Of a stretch of DNA of 64,000 nt, positions 31,544 through 38,763 are shown piece after piece (the first letter of the stretch is position 1; each line of letters opens with the position of its first letter). The notes under the pieces are model-generated. The model saw nothing but the letters and a program-made list of their open reading frames with translations, had not been told where the DNA came from and ran no database searches. This DNA comes from Chryseobacterium ureilyticum (GTDB lineage: Bacteria; Bacteroidota; Bacteroidia; Flavobacteriales; Weeksellaceae), in contig NZ_FTOL01000012.1 in the NCBI RefSeq assembly GCF_900156735.1, positions 44,912-108,911 on the forward strand, given 5' to 3'. The position numbers were made by a program, and so were the translations under genes.

Positions 31544-32065
31544 TACAGCTTTATTAGTTTTTGTTTGGGCTTTAGAAGCTTCTATTTTTTTATTTTTCGA
31601 TTGTTCACGTTTCATTTTCCTATAATCCCATGGAGCCATAGCATGAACATCCTGCCAAAGACCAATTTTATTCTGTTGAGCCTTCTGCTGAAGTTTACCT
31701 AAAGAATTATCCTTTGAGTACGAAAAGTACCACCATCCCATTCCTGCCTTTATCAGCTCTTTAGATAGGTATTTGTCTTTATCATAATATACTTTGGCAA
31801 TGGAACGCCCATATCGATCTGTACTGGTTTCAGTAAACTTAACTGTTTTTCCGAATACCTGCCCAGAGGTGAATTGTTTGGCATTTTTACCGAATGCCTG
31901 TCCATTTTCCGGACAATCCACGTCTGCCAATCTAAGTTTCTTTTGTTTATTACCTTTTAAAAGTATTGTAATTGTATCTCCATCTGATACTTTGATTACT
32001 TTTCCGCTTGTCTGGGAAAATAGAATTGCTGGGAAAAGCAAGCTCATCAACATTAATCGTTTCAT
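31541..32065 (-). CDS. Thermonuclease (SNase) family protein
   Basis: A 174-residue secreted nuclease with a signal peptide (MKRLMLMSLLFPAILFSQ). The SNase core has VIKVSDGDTITI (Asp ligand), LRLADVDCPE (the Arg and Asp of the active site), RYGRSIAKVYYD (catalytic Arg) and GMGWWYF. The last 35 residues are Lys-rich, suiting DNA binding. The Glu of the classical active site falls in the DCPE stretch. It is probably a periplasmic or extracellular DNase/RNase. It is monocistronic and shares its terminator with the opposite ABC operon. Confidence 0.9.
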   Translation of the reverse strand: MKRLMLMSLLFPAILFSQTSGKVIKVSDGDTITILLKGNKQKKLRLADVDCPENGQAFGKNAKQFTSGQVFGKTVKFTETSTDRYGRSIAKVYYDKDKYLSKELIKAGMGWWYFSYSKDNSLGKLQQKAQQNKIGLWQDVHAMAPWDYRKMKREQSKNKKIEASKAQTKTNKAV

Positions 32066-32308
32066 TTGGCAAATATATGGATTGATCGAGAAGGAAAAAT
32101 GAAGAATAATAAGAAAGATTGATTTTATTCAAATTTAGAATTAAAGACTGACAAATACTCTAATCGGTACTAATGATAGAAAAAAAATGATTTTTTTTCG
32201 AACAACCTAAATCCATGGTTATTAATCAAGTAAAGTTATCAAAAAAAAATCACAGAGATTTAATTAAAAATTATCTTAAAATTTATTTTTTTATTTAAAA
32301 AAGTATTG

Positions 32309-32316
32309 TACCTTTG
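32309..32316 (+). promoter_or_regulatory. -7 box of the second tRNA cluster
   Basis: TACCTTTG (TAnnTTTG) lies 44 bp upstream of tRNA-Pro, the same distance as in the first cluster. The preceding DNA is almost pure A/T. Confidence 0.7.
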
Positions 32317-32359
32317 CAACCGCAAAAACGAATAAAATTCGTTACTGATGACGATCAAT

Positions 32360-32434
32360 CGGGGCGTAGCGTAGTCCGGTCATCGCGCCTGGTTTGGGAC
32401 CAGGAGGTCGCAGGTTCGAATCCTGCCGCCCCGA
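32360..32434 (+). tRNA. tRNA-Pro(UGG)
   Basis: 75 nt, identical to the copies at 25727 and 32646. Anticodon UGG, acceptor CGGGGCG/CGCCCCG. Confidence 0.95.
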
Positions 32435-32467
32435 CAGTTTTTAATAGTTTTCTCAAAACTATTTAAT

Positions 32468-32541
32468 GGGTGCGTAGCTCAGCTGGATAGAGCATCTGCC
32501 TTCTAAGCAGACGGTCAAAGGTTCGAATCCTTTCGCGCTCA
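32468..32541 (+). tRNA. tRNA-Arg(UCU)
   Basis: 74 nt, identical to the copies at 25843 and 32754. The anticodon loop is CTTCTAA. Confidence 0.95.
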
Positions 32542-32645
32542 CAGAATGATTTACATTTTTTTGTAAATTTATTTAGATTTTTGAAAGCATTTTTTGCTTT
32601 GTAAAATTGACATAATGAAGTAAAACTCATTAAAGATGACCTCAT

Positions 32646-32720
32646 CGGGGCGTAGCGTAGTCCGGTCATCGCGCCTGGTTTGGGACCAGGAGGTCGCAGG
32701 TTCGAATCCTGCCGCCCCGA
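32646..32720 (+). tRNA. tRNA-Pro(UGG), duplicate
   Basis: A second copy of tRNA-Pro. From here to 32828 the DNA repeats 32360-32542 exactly, including the 33 bp Pro/Arg spacer. The period is 286 bp. Confidence 0.95.
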
Positions 32721-32753
32721 CAGTTTTTAATAGTTTTCTCAAAACTATTTAAT

Positions 32754-32827
32754 GGGTGCGTAGCTCAGCTGGATAGAGCATCTGCCTTCTAAGCAGACGG
32801 TCAAAGGTTCGAATCCTTTCGCGCTCA
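32754..32827 (+). tRNA. tRNA-Arg(UCU), duplicate
   Basis: The third identical tRNA-Arg of the window. It is followed by a terminator (AGACTCAC/GTGAGTCT, 32832-32859) and a 130 bp tandem repeat that starts in its variable loop. Confidence 0.95.
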
Positions 32828-32831
32828 CTTT

Positions 32832-32859
32832 AGACTCACTGTTTTTGTGAGTCTTTTTT
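32832..32859 (+). terminator. Terminator after the last tRNA-Arg
   Basis: AGACTCAC and GTGAGTCT form an 8-bp stem with a T run. It is duplicated 130 bp downstream at 32962-32989. Confidence 0.85.
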
Positions 32860-32881
32860 GTTTTTAATAATCATATAGAAA

Positions 32882-32957
32882 AATTTGCGAAGCTCAAACA
32901 ATAGAGCATTCCGATTACAAATCGGAACGGTCAAAGGTTCGAATCCTTTCGCGCTCA
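32882..32957 (+). pseudogene. tRNA-Arg-like relic with hairpin in place of anticodon arm (3)
   Basis: The D stem (AGCTC with GAGC) and the whole 3' half match tRNA-Arg. The 5' acceptor strand is partly unpaired, and the anticodon arm is the perfect hairpin TTCCGATT-ACA-AATCGGAA. The core CCGATT-NNN-AATCGG is shared with the relics in the first cluster. Confidence 0.75.
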
Positions 32958-33111
32958 CTTTAGACTCACTGTTTTTGTGAGTCTTTTTTGTTTTTAATAA
33001 TCATATAGAAAAATTTGCGAAGCTCAAACAATAGACCATTCCGAAAACCAGTATTAATTATTCAGACATTTTTACTGATTAAGTATGGAGTATAAACATA
33101 GAAAATTATTG

Positions 33112-33119
33112 TAATTTTG
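33112..33119 (+). promoter_or_regulatory. -7 box of the e(P4)-type phosphatase gene
   Basis: TAATTTTG matches TAnnTTTG and lies 20 bp before the ATG at 33140. Confidence 0.6.
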
Positions 33120-33139
33120 TCTCTCCTATTTTAAATTCA

Positions 33140-33964
33140 ATGAAAAATTTCAAACTCATTATCGCAAGTGCTTTGTTCGCTTCGGTTATATCGTGTCAGA
33201 CTGCAACTCAGGTTTCTAAAAATGCTACTCAAAATACTCCTTATGAAAATCTTGGGCGTGATGGGAAGTTATATGCTGCATTTTATCAGCAACGAGCTGC
33301 GGAATATGAAGCATTATGTCTACAGGCATATAATATTGGGAAACTTCGTTTGGATGAAGCTTTAGCACAGAAATCTGAAAAACCTTTGGCTATTGTATCC
33401 GATATTGATGAAACTTTTTTAGATAATTCCTATTATGCTGTTGAGCGTTCTAAAATGGGAAAGGATTATGATCAGAAAACATGGGAAGAATGGACTGCTA
33501 AAGGGATTGCAAAACCACTTACCGGCTCTCAGGAATTTTATCAATATGCAGCCAGTAAAGGAATACAGGTCTTTTATGTTACCAATCGTGTAGAGCAAGA
33601 GCGTGAAGGAACATTAAAAAATTTAAAAAAATATAATTTTCCGCTTCAAAGCGATTCTAATCTGATTCTTCGTTCAAAAGAAAGCAGTAAGGAAACAAGA
33701 AGAAAAGATATTGCAAAAAATTACAATATCGTTCTATTATTAGGAGATAACCTTGCGGACTTTTCATCTATATTTGATAAGAAATCTGAGGCTGAACGTT
33801 CAAATGCAGTGAAAAATTCAGCGGAAGATTTTGGTAAAAAATTCATTATTATTCCTAACGTGGGGTATGGAGACTGGGAAGCTTCATTCTACAATTATAA
33901 ATACGATTATACTAAACAGCAGAAAGATTCAATGATGTATAATGCTGTTAAGGCTAATCCTTAA
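33140..33964 (+). CDS. 5'-nucleotidase, lipoprotein e(P4) family
   Basis: A 274-residue class C acid phosphatase with a lipobox (ASVISC, Cys near residue 19). The HAD motifs are IVSDIDETFLDNSYY near residue 86 (DxDxT nucleophile), FYVTNRVEQEREGT, and LLLGDNLADFSSIFDKK. It is an outer-membrane lipoprotein that dephosphorylates nucleotides such as NMN or 5'-nucleotides outside the cytoplasm. It is monocistronic, with its own -7 box and a strong terminator. In this genome region it adds to other phosphate-releasing functions (38764, 45263). Confidence 0.92.
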   Translation: MKNFKLIIASALFASVISCQTATQVSKNATQNTPYENLGRDGKLYAAFYQQRAAEYEALCLQAYNIGKLRLDEALAQKSEKPLAIVSDIDETFLDNSYYAVERSKMGKDYDQKTWEEWTAKGIAKPLTGSQEFYQYAASKGIQVFYVTNRVEQEREGTLKNLKKYNFPLQSDSNLILRSKESSKETRRKDIAKNYNIVLLLGDNLADFSSIFDKKSEAERSNAVKNSAEDFGKKFIIIPNVGYGDWEASFYNYKYDYTKQQKDSMMYNAVKANP

Positions 33965-33983
33965 TATAAAACATTAGTACAAG

Positions 33984-34021
33984 ATGTCTGAACAGGTTAT
34001 ACAGCTGTTCAGACATTTTTA
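33984..34021 (+). terminator. Terminator after the e(P4) gene
   Basis: A perfect 12-bp stem, ATGTCTGAACAG with CTGTTCAGACAT, is followed by TTTTTA. Confidence 0.88.
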
Positions 34022-34039
34022 TTTAAGCTTATTGATTTC

Positions 34040-34657
34040 TTAATCAAAACGGTTCCATTTCACGCTATCCTGCCAGTTAATAATATCAATAGAGTCATCT
34101 GTTTCCAGAAAGTGGTTTCCGTCTTCTAAAGCATCTTCATGGAGGTGATACAGCCCCTGTTCCAGGTCTTCGGTAAACTGGTAAACAAGATCACTAACGG
34201 AATTTGCTACTAATACTCCTACTTCATATTCATCGTCGATAAAAATAACCTGTCCATACGTTCCTTCATTATTTGGATCAAGATCGAGATATAAGCCAGT
34301 ATGAGCTCCATCAAAAGCAAATCTTATCCAATAAGGGTTATTGATATTCTCTGGCTTAATTTCTTTATCCCATTTTTTTAAAGTTATTTTCTCCTCATTT
34401 CTTCCTTCGAGATTCTGTAGAAGCTCATCGATGGAATAAAAACTCATCCCATAGAACAGACTTCCTACATTTTCGTCGTCTTTCATCCCGTTATGCCATA
34501 GGTAAAGGGTCTTAAAATCATCAGGTAAATTCTTTTTAAGAAGGTTATGGAAGGTTTCCCATTGTCTCTCTGATATAGGAGCCTGCAAGGATTCCTTTAC
34601 AATTTTAGGGGCATTTTCGTTAAGCCATTCCTCTATAGTTTTGAAGTTTTCTTTCAT
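34040..34657 (-). CDS. SMI1/KNR4 family protein
   Basis: A protein of about 205 residues of the SMI1/KNR4 (SUKH) superfamily, with ISERQWETFHNLLKKNLPDDFKTLYLWHNGM, the Tyr-Gly-Met and FYSIDELLQ stretch, and NPYWIRFAFDGAHTGLYLDLDPN. SUKH proteins often act as immunity proteins against secreted toxins, but many are stand-alone and of unknown role. There is no toxin gene beside it. I chose the ATG at 34657 (M-K-E-N-F) over a TTG 30 bp upstream. Confidence 0.82.
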   Translation of the reverse strand: MKENFKTIEEWLNENAPKIVKESLQAPISERQWETFHNLLKKNLPDDFKTLYLWHNGMKDDENVGSLFYGMSFYSIDELLQNLEGRNEEKITLKKWDKEIKPENINNPYWIRFAFDGAHTGLYLDLDPNNEGTYGQVIFIDDEYEVGVLVANSVSDLVYQFTEDLEQGLYHLHEDALEDGNHFLETDDSIDIINWQDSVKWNRFD

Positions 34658-35008
34658 GATTGATATTTTAATTTCTAAAATAATCAATTGATTTTAAATA
34701 AAATTCATTAAAACTTTAATAACTATAAAAGGTATTTGCCTAACCTCAATCTTTATTCTACAAACGTTTCAATGTATAAAAATTCCGTTTCACAAGTCTA
34801 TTTTGCGGGATCAGCTTAAGTTTTATCGAAGAGTATGGCTTTTCCCACTACATTTACAATGGTGAACCTTAACAGGAAGCCTGAAAAGTTAGTTTAATTT
34901 ATGATTTTAAGGAAACATTGATTAAGGGTCAATAAAAATCTTTTTTGTGCAACTTTATATTCCTTGTAGCCATTTATGGCTAACACTATACACTTAATCA
35001 TGTTTGGG
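34658..35008. other. Gap with possible small RNA
   Basis: No ORF is supportable in the gap. A hairpin, TAGCCA-TTTA-TGGCTA at 34967-34982, followed by the plus-strand terminator at 35009-35038, hints at a short plus-strand transcript. No clear promoter box is seen. Confidence 0.35.
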
Positions 35009-35038
35009 TAGGATTGGTATTAACCAGTCCTATTTTTT
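35009..35038 (+). terminator. Orphan plus-strand terminator
   Basis: TAGGATTGGT pairs with ACCAGTCCTA (10 bp, one G-U) around ATTA and is followed by TTTTTT. There is no plus-strand gene upstream, since the preceding gene and the next gene are both on the minus strand. Confidence 0.65.
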
Positions 35039-35043
35039 ATTTC

Positions 35044-35078
35044 TATTAAAAGACAAGCCCTTACATGGTGTAAAGGCT
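35044..35078 (-). terminator. Terminator of the MgtC/SapB gene
   Basis: On the minus strand, AGCCTTTACA pairs with TGTAAGGGCT and is followed by a T-rich stretch. It lies 9 bp after the stop. Confidence 0.65.
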
Positions 35079-35086
35079 ATTTATGA

Positions 35087-35719
35087 TTAGAATTTAAATT
35101 CTTCTATCGTGGTATCATTCAACAGTATTTTCGTACAGGTTTCATGGTTTTTTCTCGCTCCCTGTACTCTCCAGATAATTGTATACTTTTCACCATTTCT
35201 AGCTTGTTTTCCCCTGATTGATTTTAAACCGTATTCTTTAAAAAGCGTTTCATATTTTTCCACTACTCCATCTTCATAAGGAAGAGTGATCTGATAGGTA
35301 TAGCGTGTACTTATTCTGTCAATAATATCCTGAATATATTTGAACATAATAAGCAAAAGGAACACCACTAAGGAACCAATGGTAGCCTCCTGATAATATC
35401 CTGCTCCTATCGTCATTCCCAACGCAGCACATATCCAGATGGTAACGGCTGTTGTAAGCCCGGAAACCCTGTTGTCTTCTTTAAAAATCACTCCTGCTCC
35501 TACAAAGCCTATTCCTGTAATAATATTGGCAGCAATACGATCCGGACTTCCGGTTTCTCCCAAATTCATGGAAAGCATTGTAAAAATACAGGCTCCCAAT
35601 GTCACCAATATCATGGTACGAAGCCCCGCAGACTTTAATTGATATTCTCTTTCAATTCCGATTATACCGCCTACAATTACTGAAAACATAATGGGAAGTA
35701 AATCATCCAATACATCCAT
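35087..35719 (-). CDS. MgtC/SapB family membrane protein
   Basis: A 210-residue protein. The N-terminal about 130 residues hold four to five helices with the family signature GIIGIEREYQLKSAGLRTMILVTLGACIF, GSPDRIAANIITGIGFVGAGVIF and GLTTAVTIWICAALGMTIGAGYY. The C-terminal domain is soluble (VEKYETLFKEYGLKSIRGKQARNG). MgtC proteins are linked to low-Mg2+ growth and virulence in pathogens. In environmental bacteria the function is unclear. Length is normal. The gene is monocistronic. Confidence 0.88.
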   Translation of the reverse strand: MDVLDDLLPIMFSVIVGGIIGIEREYQLKSAGLRTMILVTLGACIFTMLSMNLGETGSPDRIAANIITGIGFVGAGVIFKEDNRVSGLTTAVTIWICAALGMTIGAGYYQEATIGSLVVFLLLIMFKYIQDIIDRISTRYTYQITLPYEDGVVEKYETLFKEYGLKSIRGKQARNGEKYTIIWRVQGARKNHETCTKILLNDTTIEEFKF

Positions 35720-35782
35720 TTGAACATTTTTTCTATTGATAAATGTATTTGATTTTTTTCAATTGGGAAAGTGCAGACTTTA

Positions 35783-35817
35783 AAAAACAAAAAACCGTTG
35801 TATGGTTACAACGGTTT
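35783..35817 (-). terminator. Terminator of the SH3-domain gene
   Basis: AAACCGTTGTA and its near complement form a stem of about 11 bp, and the minus-strand side runs into TTTTTGTTTTTT. Confidence 0.8.
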
Positions 35818-35839
35818 AATATATTTACAGTAAATAGTC

Positions 35840-36685
35840 TTATTTTAATTTATAAGAACTTCCATTCCAAAGGTAGGTTTTGGAAGAATGCTTTTTCTTT
35901 TCTCTGTCTTTTTCATCTACTTCCATGTCTTCTACTTTAAGAATAAATGTATTGGAAATTCCTCCTTTATCATTGCGAAAAACATATTCTTCGCTATGGT
36001 AATAAGCTCCGGCATCTCCTACATTCATCAACTGAGGAAGGGCAATTAATTTTTTATCTCTAAAAAGAACATACTGATCATAAGTTGCAATTCCGCAAGC
36101 TTCACCGGACACCATTGCCTTTAATGTAAGTTCTACATTTTCTAATTTATGATTACTTTCAATATTAAATGATGCAAAACTCAACTCATCTCCTTTTCCT
36201 GTATCGAAATATACCTCATCAATCAATATACTTCCTTCCATAACTTTGATTCCGGCAATATTTTGTTTTTCAATTTCATTCAGTGGTTTGGTTTTCTTAT
36301 CAATGGTTTTTGATAATCCAAAAAGGAAATCATAACCATTTTTATTTCGATAACCGACACACAGATTACCTCCCCAAATATAACCTTCAGACATTACATC
36401 TCCTTTCTGATAAGAAACTTTATACCAATTGGCTTTTCTTTCTCCCAGTTGCAATACCGGAACAGTTTCTTCTTTTTGAAGGATCATCACCTGCTGGTTA
36501 GACTGCAATGAGTCTATGATCTGAGCATTTACTCCCGGTTCTTTCCTTATCCTTGTCCAGTCTGTAAAGATCTTCTGGCTTTTATTTTCTGTGAAATTAA
36601 AAACTCCGTCTGCATATACTTCATTTTCCTGTGCTGTCAATAATTGCAGCGTCAGTAATAATAAAGCCGTCAATAAGGTTTTCAT
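35840..36685 (-). CDS. Secreted SH3-like domain protein
   Basis: A 281-residue exported protein with signal peptide MKTLLTALLLLTLQLLTAQ. Residues about 35-120 look like a bacterial SH3 domain: DWTRIRKEPGVNAQIIDSLQSNQQVMIL, then WYKVSYQKGDVMSEGYIWGGNL. The rest has no recognised family. SH3b domains usually bind peptidoglycan or protein ligands in the envelope. It lies 17 bp downstream of prmA on the same strand, so it may be co-transcribed, but a functional link is not obvious. Confidence 0.72.
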   Translation of the reverse strand: MKTLLTALLLLTLQLLTAQENEVYADGVFNFTENKSQKIFTDWTRIRKEPGVNAQIIDSLQSNQQVMILQKEETVPVLQLGERKANWYKVSYQKGDVMSEGYIWGGNLCVGYRNKNGYDFLFGLSKTIDKKTKPLNEIEKQNIAGIKVMEGSILIDEVYFDTGKGDELSFASFNIESNHKLENVELTLKAMVSGEACGIATYDQYVLFRDKKLIALPQLMNVGDAGAYYHSEEYVFRNDKGGISNTFILKVEDMEVDEKDREKKKHSSKTYLWNGSSYKLK

Positions 36686-36702
36686 ATTTGTATTTAGTTT
36701 TT

Positions 36703-37530
36703 TTATTTTTCAAGCAATAGACTTACCCATTCTTCTCTCTGCAATTGCTTTTTCAATGTAAGTTCGCTTTCTTTACATACTTCCAGAATATCATCTACAT
36801 CAAAGAAACAAAGTCCTGAAAGCAATAGTTTTCCACCTTCATTTAATACTGAAACATAAGTCGGGATATCTGAGATCAGGATATTTCTGTTGATATTTGC
36901 TAAAATAATATCGTAGTTTTCATTTCCTAAGTTGTCTGCTGTTCCTTGTTCAATATCAAGTTCAACATTATTTCTTACTGCATTTTCTTTGGAGTTTTCT
37001 ACAGACCATTCATCGATATCGATTGCTTTGGTATCTCCGGCACCTTGTTGTTTTGCATAGATTGCCAATACCGAAGTTCCGCATCCCATATCCAATACTT
37101 TCTTCCCGTTGAAATCAATATCCATCATCTGCTGGATCATCAGGTGGGTAGTCGGGTGATGTCCTGTTCCGAATGACATTTTAGGCTGAATAATAATTTC
37201 ATGCATTCCAGGTACCGATTCGTGGAATTCTGCTCTGATCAATACTTTATCATCAATGTTAATAGGTGAAAAGTTCTTCTCCCACTCTTCATTCCAGTTG
37301 ATGTTCGGCATTTCTTCAAAAGAATACTCGATTTTTACGTTTTCATTTTCAAAGATAGGAAGTGCCTTAAGCTGATCTTCATTAAATAAATCAGTCTGGA
37401 TATATCCTAAAATTCCGTGAATTTCTTCTGTAAAACTGTCAAAACCTATCTCGATAAGTTCTGCCATTAATATCTCGTTCCAAGGTTGCAATGGAGTAAT
37501 CTTGAAATTGAATTCTAAATAATTTTGCAT
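36703..37530 (-). CDS. prmA: Ribosomal protein L11 methyltransferase
   Basis: An enzyme of about 275 residues that trimethylates lysines and the N-terminus of ribosomal protein L11. The N-terminal substrate-recognition part is residues 1-95. The SAM site is KKVLDMGCGTSVLAIYAKQQGA near residue 142, followed by DIDEWSVENSKENA, and the IILANINRNIL motif corresponds to the family's NI/L-P-like strand. MSFGTGHHPTTHLMIQ is the PrmA signature. The ATG at 37530 is preferred. A TTG 18 bp upstream lies at the -7 box (37546-37553). Confidence 0.92.
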   Translation of the reverse strand: MQNYLEFNFKITPLQPWNEILMAELIEIGFDSFTEEIHGILGYIQTDLFNEDQLKALPIFENENVKIEYSFEEMPNINWNEEWEKNFSPINIDDKVLIRAEFHESVPGMHEIIIQPKMSFGTGHHPTTHLMIQQMMDIDFNGKKVLDMGCGTSVLAIYAKQQGAGDTKAIDIDEWSVENSKENAVRNNVELDIEQGTADNLGNENYDIILANINRNILISDIPTYVSVLNEGGKLLLSGLCFFDVDDILEVCKESELTLKKQLQREEWVSLLLEK

Positions 37531-37545
37531 GTGAATAATTTGTTG

Positions 37546-37553
37546 CAAAAATA
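37546..37553 (-). promoter_or_regulatory. -7 box of prmA
   Basis: The minus-strand TATTTTTG matches TAnnTTTG, 15 bp upstream of the ATG. It overlaps the alternative TTG start, which argues against that start. Confidence 0.55.
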
Positions 37554-37669
37554 CTAATGTTATTATTGTTAAAAAAATGGATGGGGAAGTTTTGTGAATG
37601 TGTGAGGATTTTATTTTAATTCAAGAAGATGGATTTAGTTTTTTTATGGATTATTTTGCTTCAGATTTG

Positions 37670-37739
37670 TAGGTTTTGGCTAAAGCCGAATGATTTATGG
37701 AAAAAACAAAGCGGGCTAAAGCCCGCTTCTATTGAATTT
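37670..37739. repeat. GGCTAAAGCC dispersed element, copy 3
   Basis: AGGTTTTGGCTAAAGCC, a spacer, then the palindrome AAGCGGGCTAAAGCCCGCTT and the tail CTATTGAAT. The palindrome is intact and has a compensating change (GCGGG/CCCGC instead of ACGGG/CCCGT), so pairing is kept. Confidence 0.78.
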
Positions 37740-37800
37740 CTTTACCTATAATTTAAAATTGAATAAGTTGTTATATGACAACTTTAAACCTTAAACGTTT

Positions 37801-38514
37801 TTATGGATTTGTAGAGAAAATAGAACCATTTGCAATTAATGCTCTTCTGTTCATTTTCAGGATATCTCTTACCCATTCTGCGAAATCTTCAGGTTGTAAA
37901 ACTTTGTCTGGATTTCCATCTGTAAGTCCGCCCTGGATGCTCATATCTGAAGCAATTGTACTTGGCGTCAAGGTAATTACACGGATATTCTGTTTTCTCC
38001 ATTCTGCCATCATAGATTGTGACAAAGAAACTACGGCAGCTTTTGAAGCAGCATAAGCAGACATATTTGGACCTCCTTTTAATCCTGCAGTAGAAGCTAC
38101 ATTTACGATATCTCCTTCACCTTTAGCTTTCATAAATGGATGAACTGCTTTTGCAGCATAATACACTCCGAATAGGTTGGTTTTAATCACCTGTTCCCAC
38201 GTTTCAGAAGACATATCTTCAATACTTCCGAAGTCACCGATCCCTGCATTGTTCACAAGAATATCTACTCCGCCTAATTTTTCAGCTAAAGTTTCAATTC
38301 CCGCTTTTACAGCTGCTTCATCATCAATAGAGAATATTGCATAAGCAGAATTTACTCCTAATTTCTGGATTTCGTCAACTGTATTTTTAAGATTTTCTTC
38401 GTTTCTTCCAGTAATGGCAACGTTTACTCCTTCATTTGCCAAAGCTAAAGCTACGGCTTTACCTAATCCTCTTCCACCACCTGTTACAATGGCATTTTTT
38501 CCGTTTATATTCAT
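37801..38514 (-). CDS. SDR family 3-oxoacyl-ACP reductase-like oxidoreductase
   Basis: An NAD(P)-dependent reductase of about 237 residues. The cofactor motif is VTGGGRGLGKAVA (TGxxxGxG) near residue 10. DILVNNAGIGD, the catalytic Ser in NVASTAGLK and the YAASKAA (YxxxK) are in place. It resembles FabG-type reductases but stands alone, so it may act on a stand-alone ketone or sugar substrate rather than in core fatty-acid synthesis. I take the ATG at 38514. The TTG 24 bp upstream lies in the promoter. Confidence 0.88.
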   Translation of the reverse strand: MNINGKNAIVTGGGRGLGKAVALALANEGVNVAITGRNEENLKNTVDEIQKLGVNSAYAIFSIDDEAAVKAGIETLAEKLGGVDILVNNAGIGDFGSIEDMSSETWEQVIKTNLFGVYYAAKAVHPFMKAKGEGDIVNVASTAGLKGGPNMSAYAASKAAVVSLSQSMMAEWRKQNIRVITLTPSTIASDMSIQGGLTDGNPDKVLQPEDFAEWVRDILKMNRRALIANGSIFSTNP

Positions 38515-38535
38515 AGTAGTAATACTTTTATGATA

Positions 38536-38543
38536 CAAAGTTA
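38536..38543 (-). promoter_or_regulatory. -7 box of the SDR gene
   Basis: The minus-strand TAACTTTG matches TAnnTTTG and lies about 22 bp upstream of the ATG at 38514. Confidence 0.6.
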
Positions 38544-38689
38544 CGAAAGAACATTTTGATGATGTGGAAAGAATAAATATTTAATAGTTTTTTAATGGTT
38601 TTAGATCGTCACAAACACTTAAGTAAAATATAAGTCGAGATGTATACTTTTGAGAAGCACACTTAAGCTTATGAAAATTTAAAATTTTC

Positions 38690-38727
38690 GTCAAAAATAC
38701 AAAACCGGCTCATTATGAACCGGCTTC
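38690..38727 (-). terminator. Terminator of the phosphoesterase operon
   Basis: On the minus strand, AAGCCGGTTCA and TGAGCCGGTTTT form a GC-rich stem with G-U pairs. It runs into TTTTGTATTTTTG, 37 bp after the stop. Confidence 0.78.
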
Positions 38728-38763
38728 AAAATCTAAAAAAAGTATAGTAAAAAAAATGAAAAC

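Larger units (their letters stand above)
32797..33046 (+). repeat. 130 bp tandem tRNA/GIY-YIG-tail unit, one and a partial second copy
   Basis: Copy 1 is 32797-32926 and copy 2 is 32927 to about 33046. The unit holds the tRNA-Arg 3' half, a terminator, a short spacer, and a stretch whose open frame reads EAQTIEHSDYKSERSK, close to the C-terminus of the GIY-YIG ORF at 25967. It looks like a version of the 359 bp unit that has lost the ORF body. Confidence 0.7.

Noticed and set aside
34040..34657. Immunity protein of a polymorphic toxin system
   Set aside because: The SUKH fold would fit, but no toxin, Rhs, T6SS or VgrG-type gene lies in the window.
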